Below are positions 51,174 to 61,044 of a stretch of 64,000 bases of DNA, piece by piece. Location: positions 826,001 through 890,000 of the forward strand of contig NZ_QKWY01000001.1 of the NCBI RefSeq assembly GCF_003248355.1, read 5' to 3'. Both the position numbers and the translations under genes were made by a program. Position 1 is the first letter of the stretch. Every line of letters begins with the position of its first letter. The notes under the pieces are model-generated. The model searched no databases, was not told the origin of the DNA, and saw only the letters and a program-made list of their open reading frames with translations. Source of the stretch: Streptomyces sp. AC1-42W (GTDB lineage Bacteria; Actinomycetota; Actinomycetes; Streptomycetales; Streptomycetaceae).

Positions 51174-53677
51174 TCAGGAGCTGCGCCCGGCAGCCGACCG
51201 GAAGTCGGGCATGCCGAGGTGGACCAGGCCGTGCCGTTCGGTGAGGCGGTTCATGGCGGTGAGCTTGTCGTTCGCCGCGGCGAGGCTGACCTCCAGGCCC
51301 GCGATCTCGCCGAGCCGGCCCTGCTGCCTGGCCTCGTCGACGCGCGACTGGAGGTTGGCGATGATCTCGCGCAGGCGGGGCGCCTGCGCGGGGTCCGGCC
51401 GCAGGGCGGGACACCGGATGCAAGCGTGTTCATGGACGCAGGGTGACCCGAAGTCCCTTGTGTAGATGCCGAGTTCGAGCTTTCGCAGCTCGAAGTGTCC
51501 CAGGAACTCCTGCCACTCCTCCGGGGTGAGGTCGCGGTATTCGGCGCCCGGCCGCTGGGCTCGCCGGCGGGCGATGAACGCGCGGTGGTGGGCGATCACG
51601 TCGTCGGAGTAGATCGCGGCATAGCGCATGGTCGTGTTCACGTCTGTGTGGCCGAGGATCTTGGCGGCGATGTGCGGGGGCAGGCCGGTTCGGATCGCGT
51701 CGGTCGCGAAGATCCTTCGGAAGTCGTGCGGGGTGAACCTCAGCGGCTCGCCGCTGGCGTCCGTCAGCCCGGAGGCCAGCAGAACATTGTCGATGCACCG
51801 GGCGACGAAGTTGCGGTTCGTGGCGGAGTTCTGCATGTAGATCCGCCGTTGGAAGAGGAACGGCAGCAGCGGGCTGTGGATGTGTTCGTGGTGGTCGTAG
51901 CGGGAGACCAGCGGCAGGACCGCCTTCCCGTTGCGGACCCGGTGGATGATCGTGGCCAGGACGTCGCCGAGTTCCGGGGAGACCAGGATCAGCCGTTCGC
52001 GGTCGGTCTTGGACGGGGCGATCTGGAGCATCGGGACGACTTCGCCGGTGCTGGGCAGGGTGTCGGCGACGAAGCTGTGGCGCGTCAGCTCCATCAGTTC
52101 CTTGACCCGGATGCCGGTGTGCCGCAGGACTTCAATGATGGCCCAGCCCCAGAAGGCTTCGTCCTCTTCCAGGCCGAAGTTCCGGCGGCGGCCGGTCTCG
52201 GCGTCGTAGACGAACGTGGTCTTGGTGATGTCCCCGCCGCTGCGGATGAACGTCTCGCCGTCGACGGTGAAGTGTTCGCGCGGGGCGACGGCCCGCGCCA
52301 CTTCGAGCCGGGCGACGGCTTCCTTCCTCAGGCGCTCGGCCGTCGCGACGAGGGTCGGAAGGACGGGTGCCCGCTGTCGCGTGCGCTGGTGCATCCGGGC
52401 CTTCGAGGCGCGTTCGCGCTTGGTGCCCACGCACTCGTTCGCGCGGATCGGGCAGGGGACCCCCCAGGGGCCCCAGCGGGCCGGATCGGTGACCGCCCAC
52501 TGGGCCAGATCGAGGTAGAAGGCCCTCACCGCGAGCAAGATCCGCTCGGGTTTCTCCCGCTTCTGTCCTTGCCGCTGCTTGCTCTCCCTGATCGTCTTGA
52601 GGCGGTGCTTCCAGGCGGCGGCGACCTCCGGGGCCAAGTCGATGCTGTCGATGCCCGGATGGTGTTTCTCCAGGTCGCGCCAGTAGTTGAGGCAGAGCAC
52701 GGTGGCCAGTCCCCGCAGTGAGGCGTAGTCCAGCTCGGGCTTGCGGATGGTGAAGTAGGCGATCAGCAGTTCACGGACGCGCGGGGAGACGATGTTGTAG
52801 GAGTCCACCATCTGCTGGACGGTCCGCTGGCCGGGGGCTCGTGCGGCGGCGAGGGTGGGCGGGGCGTCGTCGCCGAGGATGCCCATCTCGAACAGCAGCG
52901 TGTAGAAGAGCGTGACGTGACGGGCGGCGCGGTGGCTGACCCGCATGGCGGCGGCGAACTCCACGCAGTCGTCGACGGTGATGTCCGCGATCCGGCCGCC
53001 CTTGTTCAACAGGATCATCGCGACGCAGTTCAGGGCGCCGGCGCGGTGCTGTCCGGTGCGGTCGGTCTTCTCGCAGTGGGCTTCCAGCCGGGCGAAGCCG
53101 CCCGGGTCGATCATGAGGCGGGTCTGGATGAGGGTGAAGTTGAAGTGCTGGGCCAGCAGCCACCGGTAGGCCGGATGATCTGGCCGACCAAGAGTCCCAT
53201 CATGCCCGTGTGGATCTCGCAGTTCAGCGACTTGAGCGACCGGGTCTCCAGGTTGGGATAGGTGGCCTGGACCTGGTCGACCCACGTGCGCTGGGCGTCC
53301 TCCAGACCGCCGTTGGTCCATCGTTCCTGCCAGGTCGCACCCTCGGACTGGGCCAGCCACTTCAGCAGGGTCCGGGCCGAGCGCCGGCGCCGTCTGAGGT
53401 GGTCGTCGTTGCCCCGGAACGGAAGCCGTCCGATCAGCTCGATGACCCCCTCTTCGTCCAGTTCTGTGCGGTCCCAGGTGTCCGGAGTCGGCCTGGGTGT
53501 GGGGACGCGGTCGCCCTCGGAGGCTTCCGCCAGCAGTTCGGCGAACTCGGCGGCGGTCAGGTCCCGCCGCGGGGCCTGGTATCCGGAGTGGCGGTAATGC
53601 GTACGACTGCCTGCGGGAATGCCGACCTCGTCGGAGGCGAGGACCTCCTCGAACGACTCCGTTGCCGTCTCGCTCAT
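51174..53677 (-). pseudogene. Tn554 TnpB-type tyrosine recombinase, frameshifted
   Basis: One gene split by an apparent one-base deletion near 53170. The first ~170 residues (MSETATESFEEVL ... NCEIHTGMMGLLVGQIIRP) are in one frame; the rest (AYRWLLAQHFNFTLIQTRLM to RSAAGRSS) continues in the next. The repaired protein would have about 834 residues. Catalytic residues of tyrosine recombinases are visible in the C-terminal part: R in TGIRVKELMEL, HDFRR, GHTDVNTTMRY with the Tyr, and a C-x..-C-rich tail (CVHEHACIRCPAL) as in Tn554 TnpB. The start ATG 53677 overlaps the TnpA-type gene stop. It is either decayed or affected by a sequencing error. Confidence 0.75.
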
Positions 53678-54908
53678 GCCGGCATCCCTCCGAACAGGGC
53701 CTCGAAGACCTCCGGGCGGTAGCCCGGGCCGGCTGCGGGGCGGGGCGCTCGGGCGAGCGGGCCGCCGCGTGATGGGCGAGCATCTTGGCCACCACGTCCT
53801 CCTGGCGGGGTTCGAGGTAGATCTGCGTGGACGTGATGTGCGCGTGCCCGAGGACCCATTGGACGTCGGCGAGCGACAGCTGGGGGTCGTCGATCATGGG
53901 GTGGGCGGCGGTGTGCCGCAGGTCGTGGAGGGTCCAGTTGGTGCCCAGGACCTTGTTCGCCCGCACCAGGACCGCGCGGAAGACGGCGTAGTTCAGCGGC
54001 CGGACCGGGCGCCGCAGCGTCACCCACAACGGCTTGCCGGGGCCGAAGCGGACGCCGTCCTTGCGGGCCGCCTGCTGGTAGAGCCGCAGCCAGACGAACG
54101 CGTCCGCCGACGCCGGCAGCCACTGGAGTTCGCGGCTTCCCTTGCGGTGAACGCCGATCAGCTGCTGCCCGATGTCGACGAACTGGCCAGTGACGCCGAG
54201 GAGTTCGGAGGCGCGGGCGCCGGTGGAGACGTAGAAGGCGAGGATCGCGCGGTCCCGGTCGCTGGGCATCCTCGCGAACAGCTCGTCGAAGAGCCGGTCC
54301 GGGATCGCGCGGGGAATCCGCTTGGGCTCCTTCTGTCGGTAGGGCGCCCGGCGGTGGCGCTGGTAGAGCTCCATCGGGTTGTGGTGGGCGTGCAGCTGCC
54401 CGGCGGCGTCGGCCTCCCTCGGCCGGGGCACCGGGTTGACGATCGGCCCGCGACCGGCGACCGACTGGAAGTCGTAGAACTCCTTCACCACGGTCAGGTT
54501 GTGGTTGATGGTCCTGGGCGCGTACCCGGTGCCCGCGTAGAGCTTGCCGGTGATGATGTTCACCGAGCCGGGCCTTGGCGCGTCCGGCCGCCGTCGCCGC
54601 GCGGGCTTGCGGGCCTGCTGGAGCCACAGGACGAAGTCCCGGACCTCCGTCCGGCCGGCTCGTTCCCACGGGTGCTCGATCGCCCAGAGGAAGCGCTGCC
54701 AGCGCAGCAGAGCCCGCCCGTACGACTTCAGCGTCTCCATGCTCAGGTCGCGGGCGCGGAGATCCTTGAGGAAGTCCGAGACTGCCTCCACTTCGTGGTC
54801 GTCGCGGTCGGTGACCCGGTACGGCTGTACGGGGTCGTCGACCTCCGCCAGCCGCCCGACGGGAGGCACGACAAGGTTGGCCACATTGCGGCCCGGTTCG
54901 AGAAGCAT
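53674..54908 (-). pseudogene. Tn554 TnpA-type tyrosine recombinase, C-terminal frameshift
   Basis: About 410 residues with an N-terminal SAM-like DNA-binding part (FLKDLRARDLSMETLKSYGRALLRW) and the catalytic domain: R in TGARASELLGV, HDLRHTAAH, LGHAHITSTQIYL with the Tyr. Near 53735 one base seems to be missing: the frame must change to reach GYRPEVFEALFGGMPA and the TGA that overlaps the next gene. As written, the main frame does not stop but runs out-of-frame through the start of the TnpB-type gene and then into its catalytic part. All catalytic residues precede the frameshift. Confidence 0.75.
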
Positions 54909-55275
54909 GCCGGGATACTTGCAGTCCGCTGACCATCATCCTCGCCAGATTCACTCCTGCCGGTGACCTGCATCTTTGCCGAATTTAGTTCGGTCAACAT
55001 GCCAGTAACTGCAGCCGCCGAAGCAGAAGCGCTCGCGGCGCCGCGCGTCGGCGATCGAGAGAGGCGGCGTCCACGCGGGTCGCTTCAGCGGTATGAGTAT
55101 CCGGGCGAGCCCGCTTCACCAGGCGGACGATCGACCGGTCCGTTTCGGGCTAAAACGGGCCTGCGTTCGCTGATGAAGCGATGCTGCGGCACTTTGATCG
55201 GTATCGCTAGGATGCGATATGGAGCGAAAGTGGCGTCTCAGCCAAGGCTGTTGACTCCATAAGCTGGGGGATGTC
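54909..55275. other. junction between recombinases and type VII cassette
   Basis: 367 bp without a gene. An AT-rich GAATTTAGTTCGG stretch near 54980 may contain an element end. The last bases (GCTGGGGGATGTC) are the ribosome site of the next gene. No repeat of the tRNA-Ala 3' end was found. Confidence 0.35.
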
Positions 55276-55692
55276 GTGAGCGGTGAGAACGGACAGGCCG
55301 GACTGCGGGTCGAGAGCGACAGGCTGACTGCCCTCGCCGATGACCTCGAAGCGATGCAGGCACATCTGGACGCTCAGGTGAAGCGCATGGATGCTGTCGT
55401 TGACGGGATCGAGGCGGCCTGGCGCGGGCCTGCGGCCGAGGCATACCGGGCCTTGCACCGGGGTGTCGCCGAGGACGCCGTACGTATCCGCATGGTCATC
55501 CAGCGCCTTGAACAGGCCGTACGACTGAGCAGGGACGGGTTTTCAGAGCAGGAGCTCGATGTCATGGACCGGCTGCGGAAGATCCAGATAGAGACCGATG
55601 TACAGGCCGAAGCGGCCGAGCTCTCGACGCCGAATCCGGTAGCCGACGCCGCGCCGAGTCGCATCATCAGCGCATTTGGAGTACGGGGGTAA
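55276..55692 (+). CDS. WXG100-like type VII secretion partner
   Basis: A 138-residue helical protein. Two helices (SDRLTALADDLEAMQAHLDAQVKRMDAVVDGIEAAW and ALHRGVAEDAVRIRMVIQRLEQAV) flank W-R-G (AWRGPAAEAY), the WXG turn. A third helix and a disordered end follow. GTG 55276 has GGGGGA upstream. It precedes a second WXG protein and the effector with 3-bp spacing or overlap, so it likely forms part of the effector's export complex. The ESX machinery itself is not in this window. Confidence 0.75.
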   Translation: MSGENGQAGLRVESDRLTALADDLEAMQAHLDAQVKRMDAVVDGIEAAWRGPAAEAYRALHRGVAEDAVRIRMVIQRLEQAVRLSRDGFSEQELDVMDRLRKIQIETDVQAEAAELSTPNPVADAAPSRIISAFGVRG

Positions 55693-55695
55693 TCG

Positions 55696-55998
55696 ATGCC
55701 GGACGACGAGCACATAACGGTTGGCTTCGCGACGTTGCAGAGGCTGTCCGGTGAGCTCGAGGACATCCTCAAGAGGCTCAACGAGCAGCTGGATTTGCTG
55801 TACAGCCGGGCAGAGAAGGTAGTTCTCACCTGGGAAGGAGAGACCCGCGAGGTCTTCATCGACGAGCTCGACAAGTGGGGCCACTCGGCCCAAGACCTGC
55901 GGGCGTCGCAGAAGTGGCTGCATGAGGTCGTCACCAAGGGACACATCAACTACGCGGCGGCACACCGTGCAGTACTGCGGGGTTGGGGCGCCGGCTGA
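55696..55998 (+). CDS. WXG100-family protein
   Basis: Exactly 100 residues with the helix-WEG-helix hairpin (LNEQLDLLYSRAEKVVLTWEGETREVFIDELDKWG), typical of EsxA-like partners. The stop overlaps the effector ATG (TGATG). It probably pairs with the preceding protein or with the N-terminal helices of the effector. Confidence 0.82.
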   Translation: MPDDEHITVGFATLQRLSGELEDILKRLNEQLDLLYSRAEKVVLTWEGETREVFIDELDKWGHSAQDLRASQKWLHEVVTKGHINYAAAHRAVLRGWGAG

Positions 55999-57791
55999 TG
56001 ACGGGTGCGGGCTCCGGAACTGGGCAGGGCACACAGGGCCCAGCCCAGAACGGCACCATTGATGTCAAGCCGTCGGACCTGTTCCGAGTCGCGGGCGGCG
56101 TGGCGATGCAGCAGCCGCTGATGGACAGAGCTGCCAAGGCACTCCTGGACGAGCTGAGGAGGTACCCGGACGCCGGCGGCTACGGCACCGCTCCCGAGGC
56201 TTTCGCCGCCTCTTACGTAAAGGCCGGCAACCGCTTCCTCGAAGTATGGGCGAGAAGTGTCGTCAGCATCGGCGGCGCCGCGGTGGGCTTCACCTCCACG
56301 GCCAACAACTACGCCCGGGCGGAGGCGGCCAACGACGTCACGGGCCAGACGACCGCGGTCACTCAGGTACTTCCGACGGTCATCGAGAGGGCGCCGGACT
56401 ACGGGGCCGTGCCGAATCTGAAGTGGGGTGACGACGACGGCGGCGATGGGTGGATCCGCTCCCTGCTCGAATGGGTGCCGGGTCCGATCCGCGACGTGCT
56501 GCGCCCGGTCGTGAAGCACGCCTTCCGAATGGGCAAGGTCGCAGAGGTCTACCCGTACCCGCAGCAGCACTACCTCAACTCGCTGTCCGAGGCATGGATG
56601 GCGACGACTATGACCCTCTCCATGGCCGAGAGCGGCCTGACAGGCAACGTCAGCAGTATCACGCAGCAGAGCAACAGCGAGTGGTACGACGCCATGCGTC
56701 AGTTCTGCAGCTCGCTGTGGGGAACGACGGCGTGGGGAGCGAGTACCGCAGGCTACGAGTGGAAGCATGACTCGGCCTCGTCGGCTACCGCCACGCATCC
56801 GGTGATGACGGTGCTGTTCGATACTGCCCAGAAGGTCGGCGATCTGCTCTATCAGTTCGCCGAGGCAGCGGTGTACGTCAACGGTGCGGTCTGGGACGTG
56901 TACTGGGAAGCCGTTGAGGAGGCCGTGCCCAAGATTGACGTGGACCTCAAGGACGGCGTCGGAATGGACGACGTCAAGGGGCTCATCAAGGGCGTGGTCA
57001 AGGGGGTTGCCAAGGGTGCCGCCGAGCTCGGTGCGGGCATTGTCCTCAACATCGACACCGCGCGACTGAATGCGATCGTCAGCACGTACAACTCCCGCGT
57101 TCACGCACTGGTGCCGCAATTGGACGCACTATTGGGGCCGCTGGACGAGGCGTACCGGAGCGCGCCTACGTTCAACGCGGAGGAGGCACGTGCCGAGGCG
57201 TTCGGGGCAAGGGCACTGAGCGAATTCAGGACCGAGCACACATACACGGTTCCGGGTGAGGATCCGAAGGATCATTTCTACCCGCTCGACCTCGCAGGTC
57301 AGGAAGGTATCGGAGGCAGCCACGGTGTGGACAAGCACATAGGGCTCACCGACGACCAGTTGACCCAGCGACTGCGTGACCAGGGCAACGCGCCGTCCGC
57401 TTCGGCATACAAGGATCTCGGTTCCGCCCAACGGTTCACCCAGACCGCGCTCGATGACATCGACAATGCGGCCAGGATCGAGGAGTGGATCAAGCGAGTG
57501 GAGCAGAAGGAGAAGAACAACCCTGGCTGGGATCCGAACAACTCCAAGATTTCGCCGCCGCTGACCCTCACCTTCCCGGACGTCACCGGCCGCACTGTCG
57601 AGCGCGCCGACTATGATGCGCACGGTATGGGGGCTACCGCGACTGAGGTGCACTCCGCGCAGGTCGCCCTGAAGTACAGGAAGGGCATGGACCCTCCCTT
57701 CGTGGTGATCACGTCTTACCCCAACGTCGCTCGCTTAGTTCATGATCGCGTAGAGTCTCGGTCTTGTGCCGAGAGATCACATAGTTGGTGA
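55998..57791 (+). CDS. type VII effector with RNase A-like toxin domain, 3' end altered by IS4
   Basis: A ~597-residue product. The N-terminal ~400 residues are the helical export/linker part with a Gly/Lys-rich helix (KGVVKGVAKGAAELG). From about residue 440 lies a bacterial CdiA-CT RNase A-like domain: GVDKHIGLTDDQLTQRLRDQ, ASAYKDLGSAQRFTQTALDDI, IEEWIKR, AQVALKYRKGM and the closing FVVITSYP. An IS4-family element has entered after TSYP; the native end would be TSYPVSP with TAA at 59273-59275. The present frame reads 22 extra residues from the IS, including a TTA codon (57735-57737) that needs the bldA tRNA. The toxin core is complete and may still act. Confidence 0.78.
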   Translation: MTGAGSGTGQGTQGPAQNGTIDVKPSDLFRVAGGVAMQQPLMDRAAKALLDELRRYPDAGGYGTAPEAFAASYVKAGNRFLEVWARSVVSIGGAAVGFTSTANNYARAEAANDVTGQTTAVTQVLPTVIERAPDYGAVPNLKWGDDDGGDGWIRSLLEWVPGPIRDVLRPVVKHAFRMGKVAEVYPYPQQHYLNSLSEAWMATTMTLSMAESGLTGNVSSITQQSNSEWYDAMRQFCSSLWGTTAWGASTAGYEWKHDSASSATATHPVMTVLFDTAQKVGDLLYQFAEAAVYVNGAVWDVYWEAVEEAVPKIDVDLKDGVGMDDVKGLIKGVVKGVAKGAAELGAGIVLNIDTARLNAIVSTYNSRVHALVPQLDALLGPLDEAYRSAPTFNAEEARAEAFGARALSEFRTEHTYTVPGEDPKDHFYPLDLAGQEGIGGSHGVDKHIGLTDDQLTQRLRDQGNAPSASAYKDLGSAQRFTQTALDDIDNAARIEEWIKRVEQKEKNNPGWDPNNSKISPPLTLTFPDVTGRTVERADYDAHGMGATATEVHSAQVALKYRKGMDPPFVVITSYPNVARLVHDRVESRSCAERSHSW

Positions 57792-59252
57792 GACGTACCC
57801 GGAGCGGGTCCGGATGGGGGTGCTGTCGCGTACGTTCACGCCCGAGCTGGTCGACTTCGTGGTCGATGAGGCGGGGGCGCGCGAGGAGCGGACCCGGTCG
57901 TTGCCGGCCCGGCTGATGGTGTATTTCGTCCTGACGATGTGGCTGTTCAGCGGTGACGGATACGGCCTGGTGCTGCGGGAGTTGGTGGAGCACTGGCCGC
58001 GCCGGGCGCGGGAGGTGTGGCGTCCGGCGCGCACGGGGTCTCTGACAACGGCGCGGGCCCGGCTGGGTGCGGGGCCGCTGCGACTGCTCTTCGACCGGGT
58101 CGCCGGTTGCACCGGCACTGCGGCCACGCCGGGGGCTTTCTGGCGCGGGCTGCGGCTGACCTCCATGGACGGCACACTGCTGGACGTTCCTGACAGCGAG
58201 GCGAACGCTGCCGCCTACACCCGTGCCTCCAACGGAAATCGGCCTGGACCGTACCCGCAGGTGAGGCTCCTCGCGCTGGTGGAGTGCGGCACGAAGGCGT
58301 TGATCGGTGCGGTCTTCGACTCCTTCGCCGTCGGCGAGCGCACCTTGGCCGCCCGCCTCCTGGTGCACCTGCGGGAAGGCATCCTGTTGATGGCCGACCG
58401 GGGCTTTCCAGCCTATGAGCTGTGGCGGGCAGCCGCGGTCACCGGGGCCGAACTCCTGTGGCGGGTCTCGGATTCCTTCACCCTGCGGCCGCATGAGGTT
58501 CTGGCCGACGGCACCTTCCTCACCCGCCTGAACGGGCCGCGCGGCGCCCGGATCACCGTGCGCGCCGTGGAGTACACCGTGGTCACCACCACGATCGGCG
58601 CGGACGGCGACAGTGAGGAGACCTCGGAGCTGTTCTGCCTGATCACCACGCTCCTGGACCCCGAGGCGGCACCCGCCGCAGAGCTGGCAGAGCTGTACAC
58701 CGCCCGCTGGACCAGCGAGACGATCTTCAAGCACATCAAGATCGAACAGCGGGGAGGACGCACCGCGACCCTCCGGTCCAACAGTCCCGCCATGGTCGAG
58801 CAGGAACTGTGGGCCATGCTCTGCGTCTACCAGGCCGTACACGACCTGGCCGTGGACGCCGCCCACCACGCGAACCTCCCCGTCTCGCACATCAGCTTCA
58901 AGAACACCCTCGCCGCCGCCCGACGTTCCGTCGGCGCGGACTTTCCCCCCTCGGCAACTGGCCGCCAGGATCCGTGACATCCAGGCCGACCTGACCCGCG
59001 AGGCCGTCCGTCCCCGCCCCGGACGTGCCGCACCCCGCGCCACCAAACGCAGCACCACCGGATACCGCACCCTCAAACCGGACGAGCCCGCCACCACCAA
59101 GGTCACCCACACGATCAGCCTCTCGCTCTTCCCCGAAGAACGACGACCACGCAAGCCGCGGGCGAAGCCGAGACCCCTGCAACTCGCCCCGCAGGAAACG
59201 ACGTCACCGACACTCAAAGACATGGCGACGGCCATCTAATAGAGTGACGTTG
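57722..59252. mobile_element. IS4-family insertion sequence
   Basis: A 1531-bp element with imperfect inverted ends (CAACGTCGCTCGCTTAG left; CAACGTCACTCTATTAG right, reverse-complemented) and a perfect 10-bp target duplication CGTCTTACCC (57712-57721 and 59253-59262). It has split the last codons of the effector gene from their stop. Confidence 0.92.
57766..59239 (+). pseudogene. IS4-family transposase, C-terminal frameshift
   Basis: The first frame (57766-58977) gives 403 residues with a DDE core: SMDGTLLDVPDS, LLMADRGFPAYELW and ARWTSETIFKHIKIEQRGG. It then ends early; reading one base further at the T3C6 run near 58945 joins to RQLAARIRDIQADLTREA and continues to the TAA at 59239, giving about 490 residues. 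So either one extra base in the run has truncated the basic tail or the tail is reached by +1 frameshifting. The catalytic domain is complete in the first frame. Confidence 0.8.
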
Positions 59253-59275
59253 CGTCTTACCCTGTGTCTCCATAA
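59253..59275 (+). other. displaced native 3' end of the effector gene
   Basis: After the second copy of the 10-bp duplication come CCT GTG TCT CCA TAA, which complete the effector as TSYPVSP-stop once the IS and one duplication are removed. The native stop was 35 bp before the immunity start. Confidence 0.8.
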
Positions 59276-59310
59276 ATCCCTCGGACGCTTCTCGTGGAGG
59301 TGATCTCAAC

Positions 59311-59982
59311 GTGATCTCGTATACCGGCACCCTCTTCAATGACGGCCCGGTCAGACGCGTGCTCGAGACGGCTGTGCGCGCCCGGGAGTCGCAGGGCGCC
59401 CTCGACCTGGACGACGAAATCAGGCGTTTCGTCCGTACCTCTGGTGCCACCGATGTCTCGCGCTGGCTGCTTCCGGTTGTGGCCGTTGCCGCCCTGCTCG
59501 ATCACACGGCCGACCTGCTTCGGTCGGAAGGCGCGGCATTTTTTCCGCGCGAGTTCAACGAACGGCTGGACAAGGCGCGCGACAGCGTTCCGGGGGAGGA
59601 CTTCCTGCGCATGCTGGCCGGCCGGGTCAGAACGGCCGACCAGGAGCCGGATGCGGAATTCGACGAGCTGCCCCTGGCGCAATGGGAGGCGGCAGCCCGT
59701 TTCCCGGAGCTCTTCGGGTTCGGCGCCAACTGGATCTATGGCGGTGAATTCCCCTTGCCGACTGACTCGATTGCGGCCTTCATCGAAGCGGAGCACCCCT
59801 TCTGCGGCGAGGCATTCTTCCGGCTGGCCGCTGATGCCCAGGCGGTTCTCGTGCTCTTCCCGGAGCCCTCAGCGTTGTCCAGCAACGTGCTGCGATGGAT
59901 TCCCTGGGCCTCGCACGACGCACTGCGCCAGATCACCCGGAGCATTGAGGGCCACATGCGGGCGGAGCACTCCGGCCCCTGA
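59311..59982 (+). CDS. candidate immunity protein for the RNase toxin
   Basis: A 223-residue acidic, mostly helical soluble protein (LETAVRARESQGALDLDDEIRRFV, RWLLPVVAVAALLDHTADLL, FIEAEHPFCGEAFFRL). No enzyme motif. Its GTG is preceded by GGAGGTGATC, a nearly complete anti-16S match, so it is set for strong translation. Position directly after the toxin gene, now 1.5 kb further because of the IS, makes it the likely cognate immunity protein. The IS may have uncoupled its expression from the toxin. Confidence 0.65.
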   Translation: MISYTGTLFNDGPVRRVLETAVRARESQGALDLDDEIRRFVRTSGATDVSRWLLPVVAVAALLDHTADLLRSEGAAFFPREFNERLDKARDSVPGEDFLRMLAGRVRTADQEPDAEFDELPLAQWEAAARFPELFGFGANWIYGGEFPLPTDSIAAFIEAEHPFCGEAFFRLAADAQAVLVLFPEPSALSSNVLRWIPWASHDALRQITRSIEGHMRAEHSGP

Positions 59983-60012
59983 CGTACACACCGCCGACAG
60001 GAAGTTCTGCGC

Positions 60013-60318
60013 ATGACCGTAAGGACCCGCTCGGCCACCTACCCCGACCGGGAAACGGCCCACTGGGCCACCCAGCAGGTGGTGACCAACAACGAGCAGA
60101 AGATCCACCGCTGGCTCGCCCAGGGAACTCGCAGCCGCCTTGCCATCGAGGCCGCCTGGCCCTCTCGCGAGGCTCCCGTCGGCCGCGTACTGCTGCAGGC
60201 GATGATGCTTGCCGGGCGCGAGCCCGTCGAGGTGCGCGCGGCGCGTGTCGTTCTCAAGCGTGAGCCGAGCAGCCCGCACGGCTTCGTTGTGCTCACCACC
60301 GTCCCGATCTACCTGTAG
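60013..60318 (+). pseudogene. orphan fragment of an RNase A-like toxin domain
   Basis: The 101 residues TRSATYPDRETAHWATQQVV ... QKIHRWLAQG ... AARVVLKREP ... GFVVLTTVPIYL align in pattern with the last two thirds of CdiA-CT RNase A-like domains, but lack the N-terminal H-x4-H-type segment and any export part. ATG and AGGAAG are present, so it could be made. It looks like a displaced toxin cassette, typical of polymorphic toxin loci, followed by its own immunity gene. Confidence 0.65.
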
Positions 60319-60329
60319 AGGCTCATTCC

Positions 60330-61019
60330 TTGTCCATGAAGCCGTTCGAGTTCGATCGCCGCTACGGTGAGTTGGACCAGGTGATCAGCGCGTACACCGG
60401 AGTGTCGGCCGACGATGAGCCGGGCAAGCCGAGCGAAGCCTTCCAGGCATATCTCCGCCACACCTGGCACACCCGTCCCTGGGCCCTGGGCACGGCCGAA
60501 CAGCAGATCCGCGAGTACGCCCGCAACCCGCCGGGCCGCCTGCGCCTTAGCCTCGGAGAGTTCTACTTCATGCCTGACGTTGGGCTGCCCGGGTCAGCAA
60601 TCCGGAGCTGGCTGTTCACAATCGCGGATCACCTGAAGCGGTCGATCGAGGAGGGCGAGGTCCCGCCCCCGTCCGGCCCTCGTACCCACTGGGAGTGGCA
60701 CGCGCGCTTCCCCGAGCTCGGCCAGTTCCTCGGTGGCTGGTTCTCGCAGGACATGCCGGACGAGTTCCCGGATCACGAAGCGGCCGTAGGCGACTACACC
60801 GCCACCACCGATCCGCAACTGGTTGCCCGTCTCGCGGGCGAGGTCCACGAGCTGCTTGGCCTCGGCCTCGAAGAGTCCGAGTACGCCCTCGCGATGGCTG
60901 AGCTGGGCATGGAGGTGGACCCGCCCGAGCCGTACTCCCCGAGCGGCTGGCTGGCCCGTCTCGCAGACGGTCTGGGAGGATTCAAGGCGGACTACGGCCC
61001 CGGGCCGGCCGCAGGCTGA
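60330..61019 (+). CDS. CdiI-like contact-dependent growth inhibition immunity protein
   Basis: A 229-residue protein. The N-terminal part resembles the CdiI immunity family (QAYLRHTWHTRPWALGTAEQQIREYARNP, LRLSLGEFYFMPDVGLP, SWL), followed by an acidic C-terminal region. TTG 60330 (AGAGG upstream) or ATG 60336 starts it, 11 bp after the orphan toxin fragment, so it was probably paired with that toxin. Confidence 0.7.
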   Translation: MSMKPFEFDRRYGELDQVISAYTGVSADDEPGKPSEAFQAYLRHTWHTRPWALGTAEQQIREYARNPPGRLRLSLGEFYFMPDVGLPGSAIRSWLFTIADHLKRSIEEGEVPPPSGPRTHWEWHARFPELGQFLGGWFSQDMPDEFPDHEAAVGDYTATTDPQLVARLAGEVHELLGLGLEESEYALAMAELGMEVDPPEPYSPSGWLARLADGLGGFKADYGPGPAAG

Positions 61020-61044
61020 CCGCATGACCGCTGCGCCGCCTTCA

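Noticed and set aside
18795..61019. Second copy of the tRNA-Ala 3' end as attR of the island
   Set aside because: Reading the intergenic stretches at 48.8, 50.7-51.2, 54.9-55.3 and 61.0 kb gave no match to the T-arm/acceptor sequence.
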